DNA from: Trichaptum fuscoviolaceum
Lineage: Eukaryota > Basidiomycota > Agaricomycetes > Hymenochaetales > Trichaptaceae
NCBI GenBank assembly: GCA_910574455.1
Contig: CAJSYZ010000003.1
Location: 868,001-932,000 of the forward strand
DNA: 64,000 nt
Direction of reading: 5' to 3'
Both the position numbers and the translations under genes were made by a program. Of the stretch, positions 21,108-32,940 are shown piece by piece (the first letter of the stretch is position 1; every line of letters starts with the position of its first letter). The notes below the pieces were generated by a model. The model did no database searches. It worked only from the letters and a program-made list of their open reading frames with translations, and was not told the origin of the DNA.

Positions 21108-22315
21108 ATGTCATCCCACCAGGAATGGGGAGGACTCGCAGATACCTTCGCTTTCCCGTCCCCGAGCTCCTCGATGGAGGAAGACAAACTCCAGCCCATC
21201 CTTGATCGCCTCGACACCCTCGAAAAACGCTACTCCAAGTTAGTCAACGAACACAATCAGGTTCAGAACACGGTCGCCCAGCTCAAGCACGCCAACCAGG
21301 CGTTAGAAGCCCAAATCGCGAGCCAGCCCGCCTCCCCGTCTGGGGGTGGAGCAGGGCTCAAGATGAAGCTTCCCGACACCTTCGAAGGCGAACGAGCCAA
21401 GCTGGAAAACTGGATTCACCAGATTAAGCTCTACCTGTTCGGGCAACATCCGGGGCTGGACGAAACCCGCAAGGTCGCATTCGCCCTGATGCTACTGCGG
21501 GGACCGGCGCAAGACTGGGCACGACCCATTCTAGATCGACTCCAGGACATCCCGACACCGCCAGAAGCCGCCAGCCTGGAGGCCCTGTTTGCCGCCCTTC
21601 GCGCCTCTTACGGAGAAATCGATGCAGACAAAGCCGCAGCCGACAAGCTGATGCGCCTACGCCAGACAGGAACGGTCGCAGAGTTTGCGTCGCAATTCCG
21701 TGCCCTCCAAGCCCTCACCGGGTGGCCCAAGGACGCGACGACGGATGTCATCTACCTCGACATGTTCCGGAAGGGACTCAAAGACCAGGTTCGCCAGCAC
21801 ATCGCCAGCACAGAGGCGAAGGATATGAAATTCGATGCCTACGTCAACTGGGTTTCCGAGACGGACGAGAAGCTAAGGCTCGCACACGCCTATGGACCAG
21901 TATCAAAGCCAGCGGCTACGCCCCGAAGCAATCCCGGCACCACTAGTTCAGCTCCGCGTACGATCCCGACTGCGGGCGCAAGCTCGACGAAGGATCCCAA
22001 CGCGATGGAGATTGACAGGGTGCGCCGGGAGCGCAGGAGTAAGGGACTATGCTACTACTGCGGAGAAAAGACCATCTGGTGAGCGATTGCCCAACGCGAC
22101 CGCCAACCCGAAACCTAAAGGCGACGAAATCCACGTCCCCGTCGAGCCCATCGCCCCCCGCGCTCCAGTCATTCGAAGAAACGCTCAAACGTATGGCGGA
22201 ACAGTACGTCCAGAATGTGCAGCAGTCCGTGCTACAGAACGCATTCGCCGCCATGACGCCCGCCGCCAAGAACGTTCACAATCCCGAAGCCCCGCCCCCA
22301 GCGGATTTTCAGTAG
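21108..22315 (+). CDS. gag: Gag polyprotein, frame change inside the zinc knuckle
   Basis: The frame from 21108 encodes a coiled-coil start (LDTLEKRYSKLVNEHNQVQN), then a retrotransposon capsid domain (KLPDTFEGERAKLENWI, ALMLLRGPAQDWA, FRKGLKDQVRQHI) and a Pro/Ser linker with AMEIDRVRRERR. It enters a CCHC knuckle (CYYCGEK) and stops at 22080-22082. If the ribosome, or the true sequence, steps back one base at the GAAAAG at 22065-22070, the next frame continues KDHLVSDC, completing C-x2-C-x4-H-x4-C, and runs to the stop at 22313-22315. The simplest reading is one A missing from the A-run. A programmed -1 shift at this site is possible but unusual. Confidence 0.9.
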
Positions 22316-25300
22316 GGTCGTATTGCTCAGTCGCGCCCTATACGACCCAACCGCCCTTGTGGCCGAAGAACTCTCTTAATAATGGTCCCTTGTATTTAAC
22401 CATTTCTACAATAGACCGTCGTCTTAGACGACATTTGAAGTTCCCGGTACAGGTTAGCGACGGAAAGACGGATGCCTTAGCCACAGTAATGTTAGACAGC
22501 GGTGCGTCGGGAACTTTCATAAATTCCCGCTACGTTTCGCGACACGGACTCCAGACCCGGGATTGGTAATCCCGATACTTTTGCGAAACGCAGACAATTC
22601 CCCGAACGCGATTGGACGCATCACCAAGGAAGTAGTCCTCAACGTCGAGATGAAGGGACACTTAGAACAGTTGACCATGGCCGTCGCGGATATTGGCGAC
22701 GACGATATTATCATGGGGATCGACTGGTTGCGGCACCATAACCCAACCATTGACTGGACCAACGATGTGGTCGATCTCAACCGCTGCCCGCCCCAGTGTG
22801 ACAACCAGCAACGCCTGGTCCCGCTTCCCCGCCTCGCCATAGCAGAAGAAGTCGAGACCCCCTGGGGGCCCGACAGGACCCAGGCCGAATGGGAAGCTGT
22901 CCCACCGGGATTTCGGTACTCAGAAAAATATTGGGACCAGTACCACGACGCCGAATCCTACTTCGTCACGACGGACGACCATTTCGCGTACAAAATTGCC
23001 GCCTCGTACACCCACTCCCATGCCATCGCTGAGAAGTCTGCGGTGAAGGAAGGCGAGAAAACCTTTGAAGAACTAGTTCCCCCCGAATTCCGTGAGTTTG
23101 CCGACGTTTTCTCGAAAGTTGAATCCGAAAGGCTTCCACTGCGCAAGCCGTATGACCACGCCATAGATTTAGAACCCGGGAAGGTTCCCCCGTACAGCAA
23201 AATCTATCCCTTGGCCCCAGCTGAACGCGATGCCCTTCGCGAATTCGTTGACGAAAACCTGCGCAAGGGGTACATACGACCTTCGAAATCCCCTGCAGCG
23301 GCTCCCGTCTTCTTTATCAAGAAAAAGGATGGAACCTTGCGCATGGTAGTCGATTACCGACGACTAAACGACATCACGGTCAAGAATCGATACCCGCTTC
23401 CCCTCACGATGGAACTCGTAGACGCGCTGCAAAAGGCGAAGGTTTTCACGACTCTAGATTTACGATGGGGCTACCACAATGTGCGACTGAAGCAAGGCGA
23501 CGAGTGGAAGGCTGCATTTCGGACTCAGGCAGGACATTTCGAACCAACGGTGATGACATTCGGGCTCACGAATGCCCCAGCGACCTTCCAGCACATGATG
23601 AACGATATCTTCAAAGACCTCATTGGAGTATACGTGATCATCTATCTTGACGACTTGCTAATCTTTTCCGAAGATGAATCGCAGCACGATGAACACGTAC
23701 GGGAAGTCCTTAAACGGCTACGCGAAAACGACTTGTTCTGCAAACCCGAAAAGTGCAAATTCAAACAGACTTCCGTCGAGTATCTCGGGATGATTATTTC
23801 GCAGGGAAAGGTGGCGATGGATCCCGCCAAGGTACAGGCGGTCCTCGACTGGCCTACCCCGAAAAAGGTGAAAGACATTCAAGCCTTCCTCGGGTTCGCG
23901 AATTTCTATCGACGCTTCATTCGGGATTTCTCGCACATCGTCAAACCGCTCACGACGCTGCTGAAGAAGGACGTTCGCTGGGCCTGGACAGAAAACCAGC
24001 AGTTCGCCTTCGACTATCTCAAGCGCATGTTCACGACCGCCCCCGTCCTGATGATGCCAGACATGTCGCGACAATTCATCGTGGAATGCGACGCCTCTGA
24101 TTTCGCGACCGGCGCGGTCTTGTCCCAGGAAGGCGACGACGGGCTGATACATCCGGTCGCCTTTTTCTCGAAATCCCTCAACGATGCGGAACGCAACTAC
24201 GAGATTTACGACAAGGAGCTACTCGCGATTATTAGAGCTCTTGACGAGTGGCGACATTATCTCGAAGGTGCGAGTCATAAACTCGATATCGTGTCTGACC
24301 ACAAGAATCTGCTATATTTCTCTGAATCCCGAACGCTGACGCGACGCCAAGCCCGGTGGAGTCTGTTCCTCACTCGCTTCGACTTTACGATTCGCCATCG
24401 CCCAGGGCGACTCGGGGGCAAACCCGACGCCATGTCACGACGCGTCGATCTTCAACCCGAAGGCGAAGACAACACGGGACGGACCCTCTTGACCCCCGAA
24501 ATGTTTCGACTAAAAGCAATTCGTCGGGGAATGACACAGGTACACGGGGATCAGGCCCTCCTACGACGCATTCGTAAGTCAGATCAGTATGAAGACGAAC
24601 TGGTGGACGCAATCGAGTTGGTCAAGTCCAAGGCGCCTCGAGTCCTGACCAAGGAACTTGAGGACTGGAGCACCGAGGAAGGCCTCATCCTGTACCAGGG
24701 TAAGGTTTACGTCCCGAAAGACGAGACCATTCGCCGGGATGTGGTGAAGACTTACCACGACAGTCTCCCTGCCGGACATCCTGGACGTTGGAAAACGTTT
24801 GAGATGGTAAGCCGCAACTACTGGTGGCCCGGGATGTCTAACTTCGTAGAACGATACGTTTCGGGATGCGATACCTGCGCACGCACGAAGAACCGATCCC
24901 AACGCCCGGTAGGACTCCTGCAACCGAACGAAATCCCGCAGGGCCCCTGGCAGGCGATTTCGTGCGATTTCATCACCCAGCTCCCCCGTCTGAGGATTAC
25001 GACGCAATTTTCGTGGTGGTCGACCGTCTCACCAAGCAAGCGCATTTTATCCCGACCACGTCTGACATCGATGCACCGGAAACTGCGGAACTATTCCTGC
25101 AGCACGTCTGGAAGCTGCACGGAACCCCCCGCCAGATCATATCCGACCGCGGACCACAGTTTGTCGCGCAGTTCATGAAGGCCCTCTTTTCCCGACTCGG
25201 TATCAAGGGTACCACGTCGACTGCGTATCACCCGCAGACGGATGGGCAAACCGAAAGGGTAAACCAAGAGCTGGAACAGTATTTACGGGCTTTCATAGAT

Positions 25301-26245
25301 ACACGACAAGAAAACTGGGCCGGATTACTCCCAATGGCAGAGTTCGCGCACAACACGAAAGCGCACGCGGCAACACGACAATCCCCGTTCGCGCTTGTCT
25401 ACGGCTACAATCCCGAATTCACGATTGCCCCGAGCGACGGCCTGTCCACGGTCCCCGCCGCGGACGCACGACTACAGGAGCTTCAGCAGGCACAGGAAGA
25501 GGCAAGAGCGGCTTTGGAGGTTGCGGCAGAGCGCATGAAGCAGCACTACGATCAGGCCAGGAACGAGGCCCCGCAGTACGCAGTCGGGGATAAAGTATGG
25601 CTTGAGGCGACGAACGTTCGGCGACCAGGAGCGCGCAAATTATTACCGAAACGACTAGGGCCGTATAAAGTGAAGGCAAAGCTAAGTGACCTCACCTACG
25701 AACTCGAACTCCCCGCGTCGCTGAAGATTCATCCCGTATTTCACGTATCGCTGCTCTCGCCATACCACGAAGACGACATCCCCGGTCGAACGCAACCCCC
25801 GCCGCCCCCAGTCGAAGTAGAAGGAGATCTGGAGTACGAGGTGGAAGAGGTTCTGGATGCTAGACGGTTTAGACGGAGATTTGAATATTTGGTACGATGG
25901 AAGGGATATTCGAGCGCGGAAGATACATGGATTCCCGCAAAGGATATGGGTAATGCAAAGGCTAAAATTCGCAGTTTCTATCGAAAACACCCGGACGCCC
26001 CTCGAGAAGTCAACGCTATCGAGCTCTGTGACCTGAGCAAGATTCAAGCTTGGCGCCCCGGAGTTGCGCCTTTGGAGGGGGGTAATGTCGAGATCCCGGG
26101 CTCCTTTTCTCATTTCCCGCACTTTCCCGCCAAGGATCCCGACATGAGCAGACAATCCCGCGGGGAGAATCCCGCCATTGGATTCCCCGCGCGAAACCCC
26201 TTTCCCGACTCGCACGATCCCCCGCAAGATCCCCCGCTCACGTGA
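22316..26245 (+). CDS. pol: Pol polyprotein: protease, RT, RNase H, integrase, chromodomain (two frame changes)
   Basis: The aspartic protease active site LDSGASGTFINSRY lies near 22495-22535 in one frame. The frame changes at CCCGGG (22556-22561) into the main frame 22563-25178. That frame holds the protease tail (IIMGIDWLRHHNP), RT with FIKKKDGTLRMVVDYRRLN (about 23310), YLDDLLIFS (about 23643), RNase H (ECDASDFATGAVLSQ, about 24083), and the integrase HHCC zinc module ending CDTCARTKN (about 24868). A second change in CCCCC (24983-24987) moves into the frame ending at 26245, which carries the integrase core (IISDRGPQFV, GQTERVNQELEQY) and a chromodomain (YLVRWKGYSSAEDTWIP). Domain order PR-RT-RH-INT-chromodomain defines a chromovirus. 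With both single-base gaps allowed, no other break is seen. Confidence 0.94.
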
Positions 26246-26915
26246 CCTATCCCGCACCACCGTCCCGACCACCATGCACGCATACACACATTCATTTACG
26301 ACGACCCGCCACGGCACACGTACATTCACTTATCAACATACGCTCATTAATCCGTTAGTACCTCAAGGTGACGACCTGCAACAGTCTGGCATACCTAGTC
26401 TGGCTAGTCGCGGCCCCGGACCGGACGCTGACGTCCACGGACAGGCCGTAGCCATCTGGAGAGACGGGATAGACATGCCTAGCAGTGCGGTCGTAGCATG
26501 TATCGTTTGTAGTAGATAGGTGCGCATTGCGCAAGGACACTTAGCGTAGATTAACTATACAGTCTTTACGAAGTAGATAAATAGCTGTAGGCATCGTAAG
26601 GAGCACCCCACTTTTGACCTCTTGTGGAGTGCTTCCTTAGGTGCGATCTCTCTCTTTTCTCTCTGTGTAGTTAGTTGCGCAATACTTACTTGTGGAGTGC
26701 TTCCTTAGGGATCCGCTTACTTGACGTTCAAAGCAGTGAAGAGTCCTAGCTGGCCTTGAGAATCCCGCGACGCGCCTGGATAGAATCCCGCGCGTTTCCC
26801 GCCTGAATTCCCACGCTCGTTCCCAGTCGCGGATCCAGATTCCCGAACGCGGGTTCTTGTCGCGAATTCCAGTTTCCCGAACTGTTTCCCGCTACAATTC
26901 CCGACGGTCGTAACA
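26086..26915 (+). repeat. 3' LTR
   Basis: 830 bp, near-identical to the 5' LTR. The final residues of the integrase frame run a short way into it. Confidence 0.97.
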
Positions 26916-26920
26916 GCACG

Positions 26921-27569
26921 TAGAGACGAAACTTGCTGGGAGAGATTCAGGTGCGTGAAAAGTCATTGCTCCTCTCTAGTATGGCCATTGATTTAACCAT
27001 AAACGTTTGTAGAATCATGCCTGTCGCAGGGTACAAGCAGGTTCTGGTTCCTTTAGCCAATGCAATGTCATCGAAGCGGATACTAGTCTGGAAGGGAAGG
27101 ACTTGGAGATATAATTGGATCTGGGAAGAACGGCAGGACGGGCCGGTAGAGAGTGAGTGGGATATCCTAGATCATTAGGTACACAATTTTTAATCACAAA
27201 GCTAGATTATTTATCGGTGGGAAGTCTCTAGGAATAGCATAGTGGTCTATGAGCTCTGCATTAAGACAGTTTGTGATTTGGTATGTCTGTTTAACCCTGT
27301 AAAAATAAAATGCCTGAAACATTACATTCACTGTATCAGTCTCTTTGCACTGTGACATTTGACTCAATATGAAGCATAAATCGGATGAAACTCTTACCTA
27401 GCCATGGCTACCAAGTAAAGGCACATCGGATCCGATAGAGCCTCAGCGAAGTCGCCCCGTCGCCAGCCCAAACTCCCTCCTACCTACCTCAACATGAGGC
27501 GGCGTACACTTCTGCACAACTTAGCCACCAGCTTGCCTTCAGGAATAACCTTGTCCAGTTACCGCATCT
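26921..27569. other. Intergenic, no gene seen
   Basis: AT-rich, without recognisable coding segments. The frame 26933-27178 has no family features. Confidence 0.5.
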
Positions 27570-28455
27570 GATGTGCCCGCGGCACCACAAATTTGCCGCT
27601 ACCATTTGCCGCACCAGGTAGCGGCTGGTAGCAGCTGGTAGCAGCTGGTAGTGCTACGAGGGCCGCATCTGATAAGTGGTGCGGCGCGGGGTGTCATAAG
27701 TGTTTGGGGTCCAGCAACGGCAAGAGTGTGCCGTCTGACTGGGTGATCTTGTAACTTATTATGTAAATCTGTATTGCGTGCAAGAAGGCTTTGGCGGATT
27801 CAAGTGCATCGAGTTCTATGTCAATAAATTCACAAAGACTTTTCATTGTCTCCCTTCACCTCCTGTACATGCACCACTTTGATTTATAGTTATATATCTT
27901 GATACATTGACACTCATTGGACTTTGTAGTAGTCTATAATCACAACTGTTGCTGTTCTAATTGTCTGTATATACTTATTATGAATTTAACAAGACTTTGC
28001 ATCGTATGGACAAGATCATGCATGAGATCTACAACTGAATAGGTGGCTGTCCAGTAAGTGAATGAGAGGCTGTGTCAGTGCCTGAATCTCATATGCTTTA
28101 GGGATGGTCGGGACCCCGGTGCGGCTCTGTATGCAGCCGTCTGACTCTGGTGCGGCCCTCGAGTGGCTGTGGATGCAGCCTGGTAGCGGCCCAATTTCAA
28201 ATGGAAGCGGCCCAATTTCAAATGGTAGCGGCCCTATTTCAAATGGTGCGGCTCCATTGACAAACTGCTGCTACTTGTAAGACTTCACTGTATTGTAATT
28301 GGACAATCAATTGGACTTTATTATTTAACGTATTTTATCTATTTTATCATTGGTGCCCTGAGAGCGGCCTTGCTATCAGTCAAGCCGCTACCAGCCGCTA
28401 CCTGCCAGTGGTGCGGCAAATGGTAGCGGCAAATTCGTGAGGCCGATGTGCCCGC
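27570..28455. mobile_element. Non-autonomous DNA transposon, 864 bp, with 11-bp target duplication
   Basis: Element 27581-28444 begins GGCACCACAAATTTGCCGCT and, on the other strand, GGCCTCACGAATTTGCCGCT. The inverted similarity continues through ACCATTTGCCGCACCA to GGTAGCGGCTGGTAGC, about 50 bp. Both sides are flanked by the direct repeat GATGTGCCCGC (27570-27580 and 28445-28455). Subterminal regions carry many GGTAGCGGC and GTGCGGC units and three copies of GCGGCCC-ATTTCAAATGG. No transposase is encoded. Long TIRs, subterminal repeats and a 9-11 bp duplication recall Mutator-like elements, but the superfamily is inferred. The right arm has an extra CTGGCA relative to the left. Confidence 0.85.
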
Positions 28456-30330
28456 TCCCATAGTATTTCTTGATTCGTCGAGCCCCTGCTCTCGTCCAGC
28501 CGCCACGCCTGAGCGTCAGATGCAACTGCGCCTCAAGGGACCGTAAAGGGCAAAGAGGTGCATCGTGAATGGTTTCCGGCTATTGAATACCAACATTTGA
28601 TCCCAGGTGCACCGATCCAATCCGACCCGCCTGAGCATACGCTACCGCGTCTGTGAACAAACTCCGCCACCCTCATGCTCGCCATCGCCTATTCTCCTTC
28701 GAGGAGGTCTTGAGATCTCCCTACCTGCTTCATTGAAATTCCGTAAATATGGCTTCAAATGACCCTACAATCGTATCTTATGAGATTCTTATCGCCGTCG
28801 ACCCATTTTTGGGCTGGATCGCTCTCAGATCGCTGCCCTTCGACAACAGCCGCCCGCCGCCGTTCCATTCTCCGCTTCTTCTCGCGGTGCAAGCGCGATG
28901 TTTGACGCTGGATGCCTTTGATTGTCTTGGTGGATGGTGTGGATAAGGGAATTCTAGGCAGGAATAGAGGAAAGGACAGCGTACGCAGTTGGCGTACCGT
29001 ATGTGTATCAAGTGCGTGTCTTACATCATATAATGCCTACCCTTTCTAATCAAACCCATATTGAATAAACGCGCTTTGTAGTCAGCTCTGAAGATTCCAA
29101 CCCAAGAGCCTTCAATTTTCCACTACTATGGCGGCCCATCACGGACGTCTCACCCCACTCGGCCCGACTAGCGGTCCTGAATTCTTACCTTTCATTTGCA
29201 CCCACAAATCTACGAAGAATGAAACCCACCATCCATTCACAGTGAGGACTTCAGTTCAGTCGTGCAAGGACAAGGGTTAAATTAGCTCTGGGATTCAAGC
29301 TCCAACCCTTCAACCGCTTTATCAAAGCTGCCTCGCGCAAGACCTTTGCGGGCTTTGTGCCCCTCAATCACTTCCTTACGCAGCTTTTACCCCGCTTTCC
29401 GCAATGGTTGTTACGGCAGCTCGTCCCGTCCTCCCCATCATCTATCACAGTTCCCGACGCCTTCGATAGCCCCTGGATGGAAGTCGAAGCCGGTGCGTGC
29501 GGGGTGGCTAGCCGACCTTGATGGATGGATTGCTGGATGGGGCCGTGAAGTAACTGATACCAATGTGAGATACAGCGCAAATAAAACAAACTCAAATATG
29601 TTTGTCCAATATTTCAAGTGAAATATCCTTGCAATACTTACTTTTATGTGCTTCTAGTACCTATCCCGTCGAAAGAATCACTGGACGCTCATTTATAAGC
29701 TTTCGCCCTTTCTTCTGGAACCCCAAAAAACCTCCTCCTTTGGTGTTTCATAGAATCCGCGAACTCAATTTTGTCCGGACCAGCTCGGCTGAGTCTACCG
29801 TTCTCAACCTCTCTTTGTCTCTTGCTTCTTCCCCATCGTCCCAGGCTTCCAATCGCATCCCTTCGTCGAGCGACCTGCGACGCATCCCTGCTCTACTTCC
29901 CAATCTCTTGTGCGGGATCCTGCATGCCTCACCTGGTCTATGCTCTGCGGGGTGTTAATTGAACATTAATAATTCATCATCTTCGTCTGGCACTTATCTC
30001 AATCAGAGGCCAATGCGAGTCTCATCTATCATCGGATAGAGGTACAGTATAGAGCGGTGGACAGTACGGATGCAAGGCAGCCATCCGAATATTCATTGTT
30101 CATATTGCTATCTTATCACGAAAGCGTGGGGTTATCACATGCAAATACACGTAGCATCAAGCATCCGTATGAGCACAAGAGAGCAGGCTTCGAAATATAG
30201 ACCTTCAACCTCTTCGACGAAATCTCGGCAGAATCTCTCTGTTGTTCCTTCTCGTTAAGAGACTTGTGGCTTCGGGACACGCATTTCTTCCTCCGAACTT
30301 TCTTTTTCGACTCACACCTCTTCGCACCCT
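28456..30330. other. Intergenic; one possible decayed coding fragment
   Basis: No complete gene is supported. The plus strand from about 29290 to 29520 reads continuously as a plausible protein piece (FNRFIKAASRKTFAGFVPLN, FLTQLLPRFPQWLLRQLVP) followed by a stop. I do not recognise it and it has no start, so it may be an old fragment. The rest shows nothing. Confidence 0.3.
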
Positions 30331-30339
30331 CATTGTCCT

Positions 30340-31300
30340 GGATTACGTCAACGCGACCGGAAGCTGAACGGACGCTGAAGGCATGCATAGGCTCGGGTGA
30401 AGCACCTTTCCATCTCCACGGAAGATATAAACACATATGTACAATGTTGGAATCACAAGGAAACGACGCGCAAGTTCTCGGACGATAATACATGCCTTTT
30501 GCTGCCGGTGTCAATCTCTGAGCTGAGTAGGAGTGTAAGGATTCGGACAAAGCTGGTTTGGCGAGTTGCCTGATGAAAGAATCAAGCGACAGTCTTTTCT
30601 TCCGGGCTTGCCACCCTCTCCCCTTCTTCTCCATCCTTTAGAGTTATATTTCCTCCTAAAACCTCTTTTCGTGATGGCAAGCCAGCCTCATCGAAGGCCA
30701 CAGCGCCCACTCGAGCTTCACGATACCCAGCGGGCAGAGAATCACAGAGCATGCACCAAGCAAGATAGGGAAAATGAAAGTAAAGGGAGACACCGCAATT
30801 AACGCGCTTTGCTTGCGAAGGATCCGGCTGGAGATTGGCGATGGATAGCATGATGCACGAGTGAGAGGTAGCACTTGCGAAGGATTCTGCAGACAGCGAC
30901 GCCACTGAGACAAGCGCTTTGAAGGGTTGCATGAGCTCATAGGGTTTGCATTCTGGGACACGACGCGAAGAATCGGTGGGAGTTAAATGGCGAGGTCGAC
31001 CGCGATTCCGCGGAACGTCAAGACTAAGTATGCAATCCCGAGAAGGAGGAGCAAGATAGATTCAGTAACACCCTCAAGTATATCCGTGGAGGGTATATGT
31101 GGAACAGGGGAGAGGATGGCAGGTGGAATGAGAGACACGCTGGGATGATGTGCGGAGCGGGCGAGACAGAAGAGGCTGGAAGTGAGCGATGGTAGCTTTA
31201 CTAGTCCTTCCAGTTCTATGCCGGTAAGATGTCAGTTATTGTGGATGGAACATAAAAAGCCGTAAACGCACCTCAATTCATTAAACCCTCCACCGCATAT
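30340..31300. repeat. Relic of an additional array unit (flanks only)
   Basis: The piece at 30340-30440 (GGAAGCTGAACGGACGCTGA, AGCACCTTTCCATCTCCAC) resembles the 5' flank of the array genes (compare 39550-39625 and 48555-48640). The piece at 30660-31010 resembles the spacer downstream of units A and B (compare 38430-38520 and 45070-45370: CTCATCGA-GGC, GACACCGCAAT, TTTGCGAAGG). The gene body that should lie between is missing. On the minus strand 31245-30985 is an open stretch with a hydrophobic tail (SILLLLLGIAYLVLTF), of unknown meaning. Confidence 0.45.
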
Positions 31301-31639
31301 GTGTGTACCCACATCTCTCTCACCATGCCGCCAAACATTAGCTTCCCATCTTGCGTTCTCGTCTCTCTATCCCTCTTCGGAGAGTAGTGCACGCGAAAGT
31401 GCACCAGTGCACTTGTTTGCGTCGCACGGTAGGATGAAGCAAGCAGTTACTACATGCGGAGACTACATGAGAAAGGAGAGGAAGGTGGCTTTTGGGATGG
31501 ATAATGGAGTTACCAGATAGTTGAGTGACTCGGAATTCACCCCGTGAATAATGCACCGAGGCGTAACCCAAGTTACACAGCACAATGTTGCTGTAAATCA
31601 GAAAGGATAGAGGCGAGAAAACGAAAAAAAAGCACCGGG

Positions 31640-31965
31640 CCGGCTATCCAAGTACTTCTTCGAAGTCCTTCCAACTCGTTCCTGCGCTCCCGCTCGCTCC
31701 CGTCCGTCATGGACAACTAGAAAGAAAGGCTTCCTCGAAGGATGCTGTAGTGAAAAATTGGGCTGGCAGGTTCTTGTGGGAGAAGCCGCCCAGGAGCTCG
31801 CTGAACAGGTCCTTGCTCTAGGGCGACTTGGGTTGCCGAGGGACCGACGAGTCAAGCCCACAACCGAAGGGAGGCGCAGCCTCTGACGAGGAGAAACCTC
31901 GGCAAACCCACAAGGAAGGCTAAGCCGACCAAGGTCTCCATAGATAGTGCCACCCATGTAAATAT
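31640..31965 (+). repeat. Dispersed spacer repeat, copy 1
   Basis: About 240 bp beginning GCTTCCTCGAAGGATGCTG and including GAAGGGAGGCGCAGCCTCTG and CCATAGATAGTGCCACCCAT recur at 38590-38830 (same strand), and in part at 48060-48207 and 60595-60790 (opposite strand). The block lies next to the 181-bp satellite here and at 38.9 kb. No protein is recognised. Confidence 0.75.
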
Positions 31966-32029
31966 ATATTAAAGTGCAATACTCACATTACTTCCGTTCC
32001 ACCCGCAAATTTCGGCGACAAGCAATGGG

Positions 32030-32760
32030 CTTTGATATAGCAGGTGGCATCTGCTGCTTTTAGGGCGGCTAGCATCCGGTGGGCAGCCAGGCTGGGAGCA
32101 TCCACTAATTAACAATTAAAGACGACCGCGGCCGACTGGGCTTTCTTATAGCAGGTGGCGTGTGCTTTGAAAGCGGGTAGCGTCCGCTGGGCACACAGAC
32201 GACCGCAGCCGACTGGGCTTTTTTATAGCAGGTAGCATCTGCTGCTTTTAAAGCGGGTAGCATCCTCTGCTTTGAAGGCGGGTAGCGTCCGCTGGGCAGC
32301 CAGGCTGCATAGCGGGATCATCCACTATATAACAATGATTCGGGTGGCACGAATAAGGCCTCGTCCGAGCAAGCTTTGTTATAGCAGGTAGCGTCTGCTG
32401 CTTCGAAAGCAGGTAGCATCTGCAGCTTTGAAAGCAGGTAGCGTCTGCTGCTTTGAAAGCGGGTAGCGTCCGCTGGGCAGCCAGGCTGCATAGCGGGATC
32501 ATCCACTATATAACGATGATTCGGGTGGCACGAATAAGGCCTCGTCCGAGCAAGCTTTGTTATAGCAGGTAGCGTCTGCTGCTTCGAAAGCAGGTAGCAT
32601 CTGCAGCTTTGAAAGCAGGTAGCGTCTGCTGCTTTGAAAGCGGGTAGCGTCCGCAAGGCCTTGAGCAGTAAGTCGGGTGGCACGAATAAGGCCTCGTCTG
32701 ACTGCTTTGTTGAAGCGGGTAGCGTCCGCTAGGTATTGAGGAAGTAAGTCGGGTGGCACA
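32030..32760. repeat. 181-bp tandem satellite with GGTAGCGTC-type subrepeats
   Basis: Two nearly identical 181-bp units lie at 32280-32460 and 32461-32641 (they differ for example at ATAACAATGATT versus ATAACGATGATT). Each is itself built of AGCAGGTAGCGTCTGCTGC-like subunits. Degenerate subunits extend to about 32030 and 32760. The minus-strand open frames across it are repeat artefacts. Confidence 0.85.
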
Positions 32761-32764
32761 ATTG

Positions 32765-32940
32765 CGAAATCTTCGCTGTCTTCTTCGTGCGTCGCCGCTG
32801 TCTTGAGGCTCGGAGTCGTCCTTGTTGTCGTGGTCGATGATGAAGAGACAAGAGTCACACGACGCGACTTGACGCGTGACGTACGCGTGCTCCCGCTTGT
32901 CACGAGTCGTGGTTCTCCGAGTTGCCGACTCAAGTTGTCA
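32765..32940 (+). repeat. Arm of a dispersed inverted-repeat element
   Basis: The sequence around GTCGTCCTTGTTGTCGTGGT and CTCCCGCTTGTCACGAGTCG recurs at 39240-39395, at 48208-48312, and inverted at 47901-48010. At 47.9-48.3 kb the two orientations form a complete inverted-repeat element. Confidence 0.7.

Larger units (their letters stand above)
20185..26920 (+). mobile_element. Complete Ty3-type LTR retrotransposon (chromovirus) with 5-bp target duplication
   Basis: Two LTRs, 20190-21018 and 26086-26915, both start TGTCGAGATCCCGGG and end GTCGTAACA, and enclose gag, protease, reverse transcriptase, RNase H, integrase and a chromodomain. The target duplication GCACG is perfect (20185-20189 and 26916-26920). 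A purine run, GGAGGGGGG (about 26074-26082), just before the 3' LTR serves as a polypurine tract. I see no standard tRNA-complementary primer site directly after the 5' LTR. The LTRs differ by one base of length (CTTTTCTCC versus CTTTTCTCTC near 20760/26657) and little else, so insertion was recent. Three single-base frame changes break the coding region. Confidence 0.96.

Noticed and set aside
32030..32760. CRISPR-like array
   Set aside because: The repeats are contiguous satellite units without unique spacers, in a eukaryotic context.
32248..32933. Minus-strand frames with repeated Cys/Leu/Ala peptides
   Set aside because: They are translations of the 181-bp satellite.
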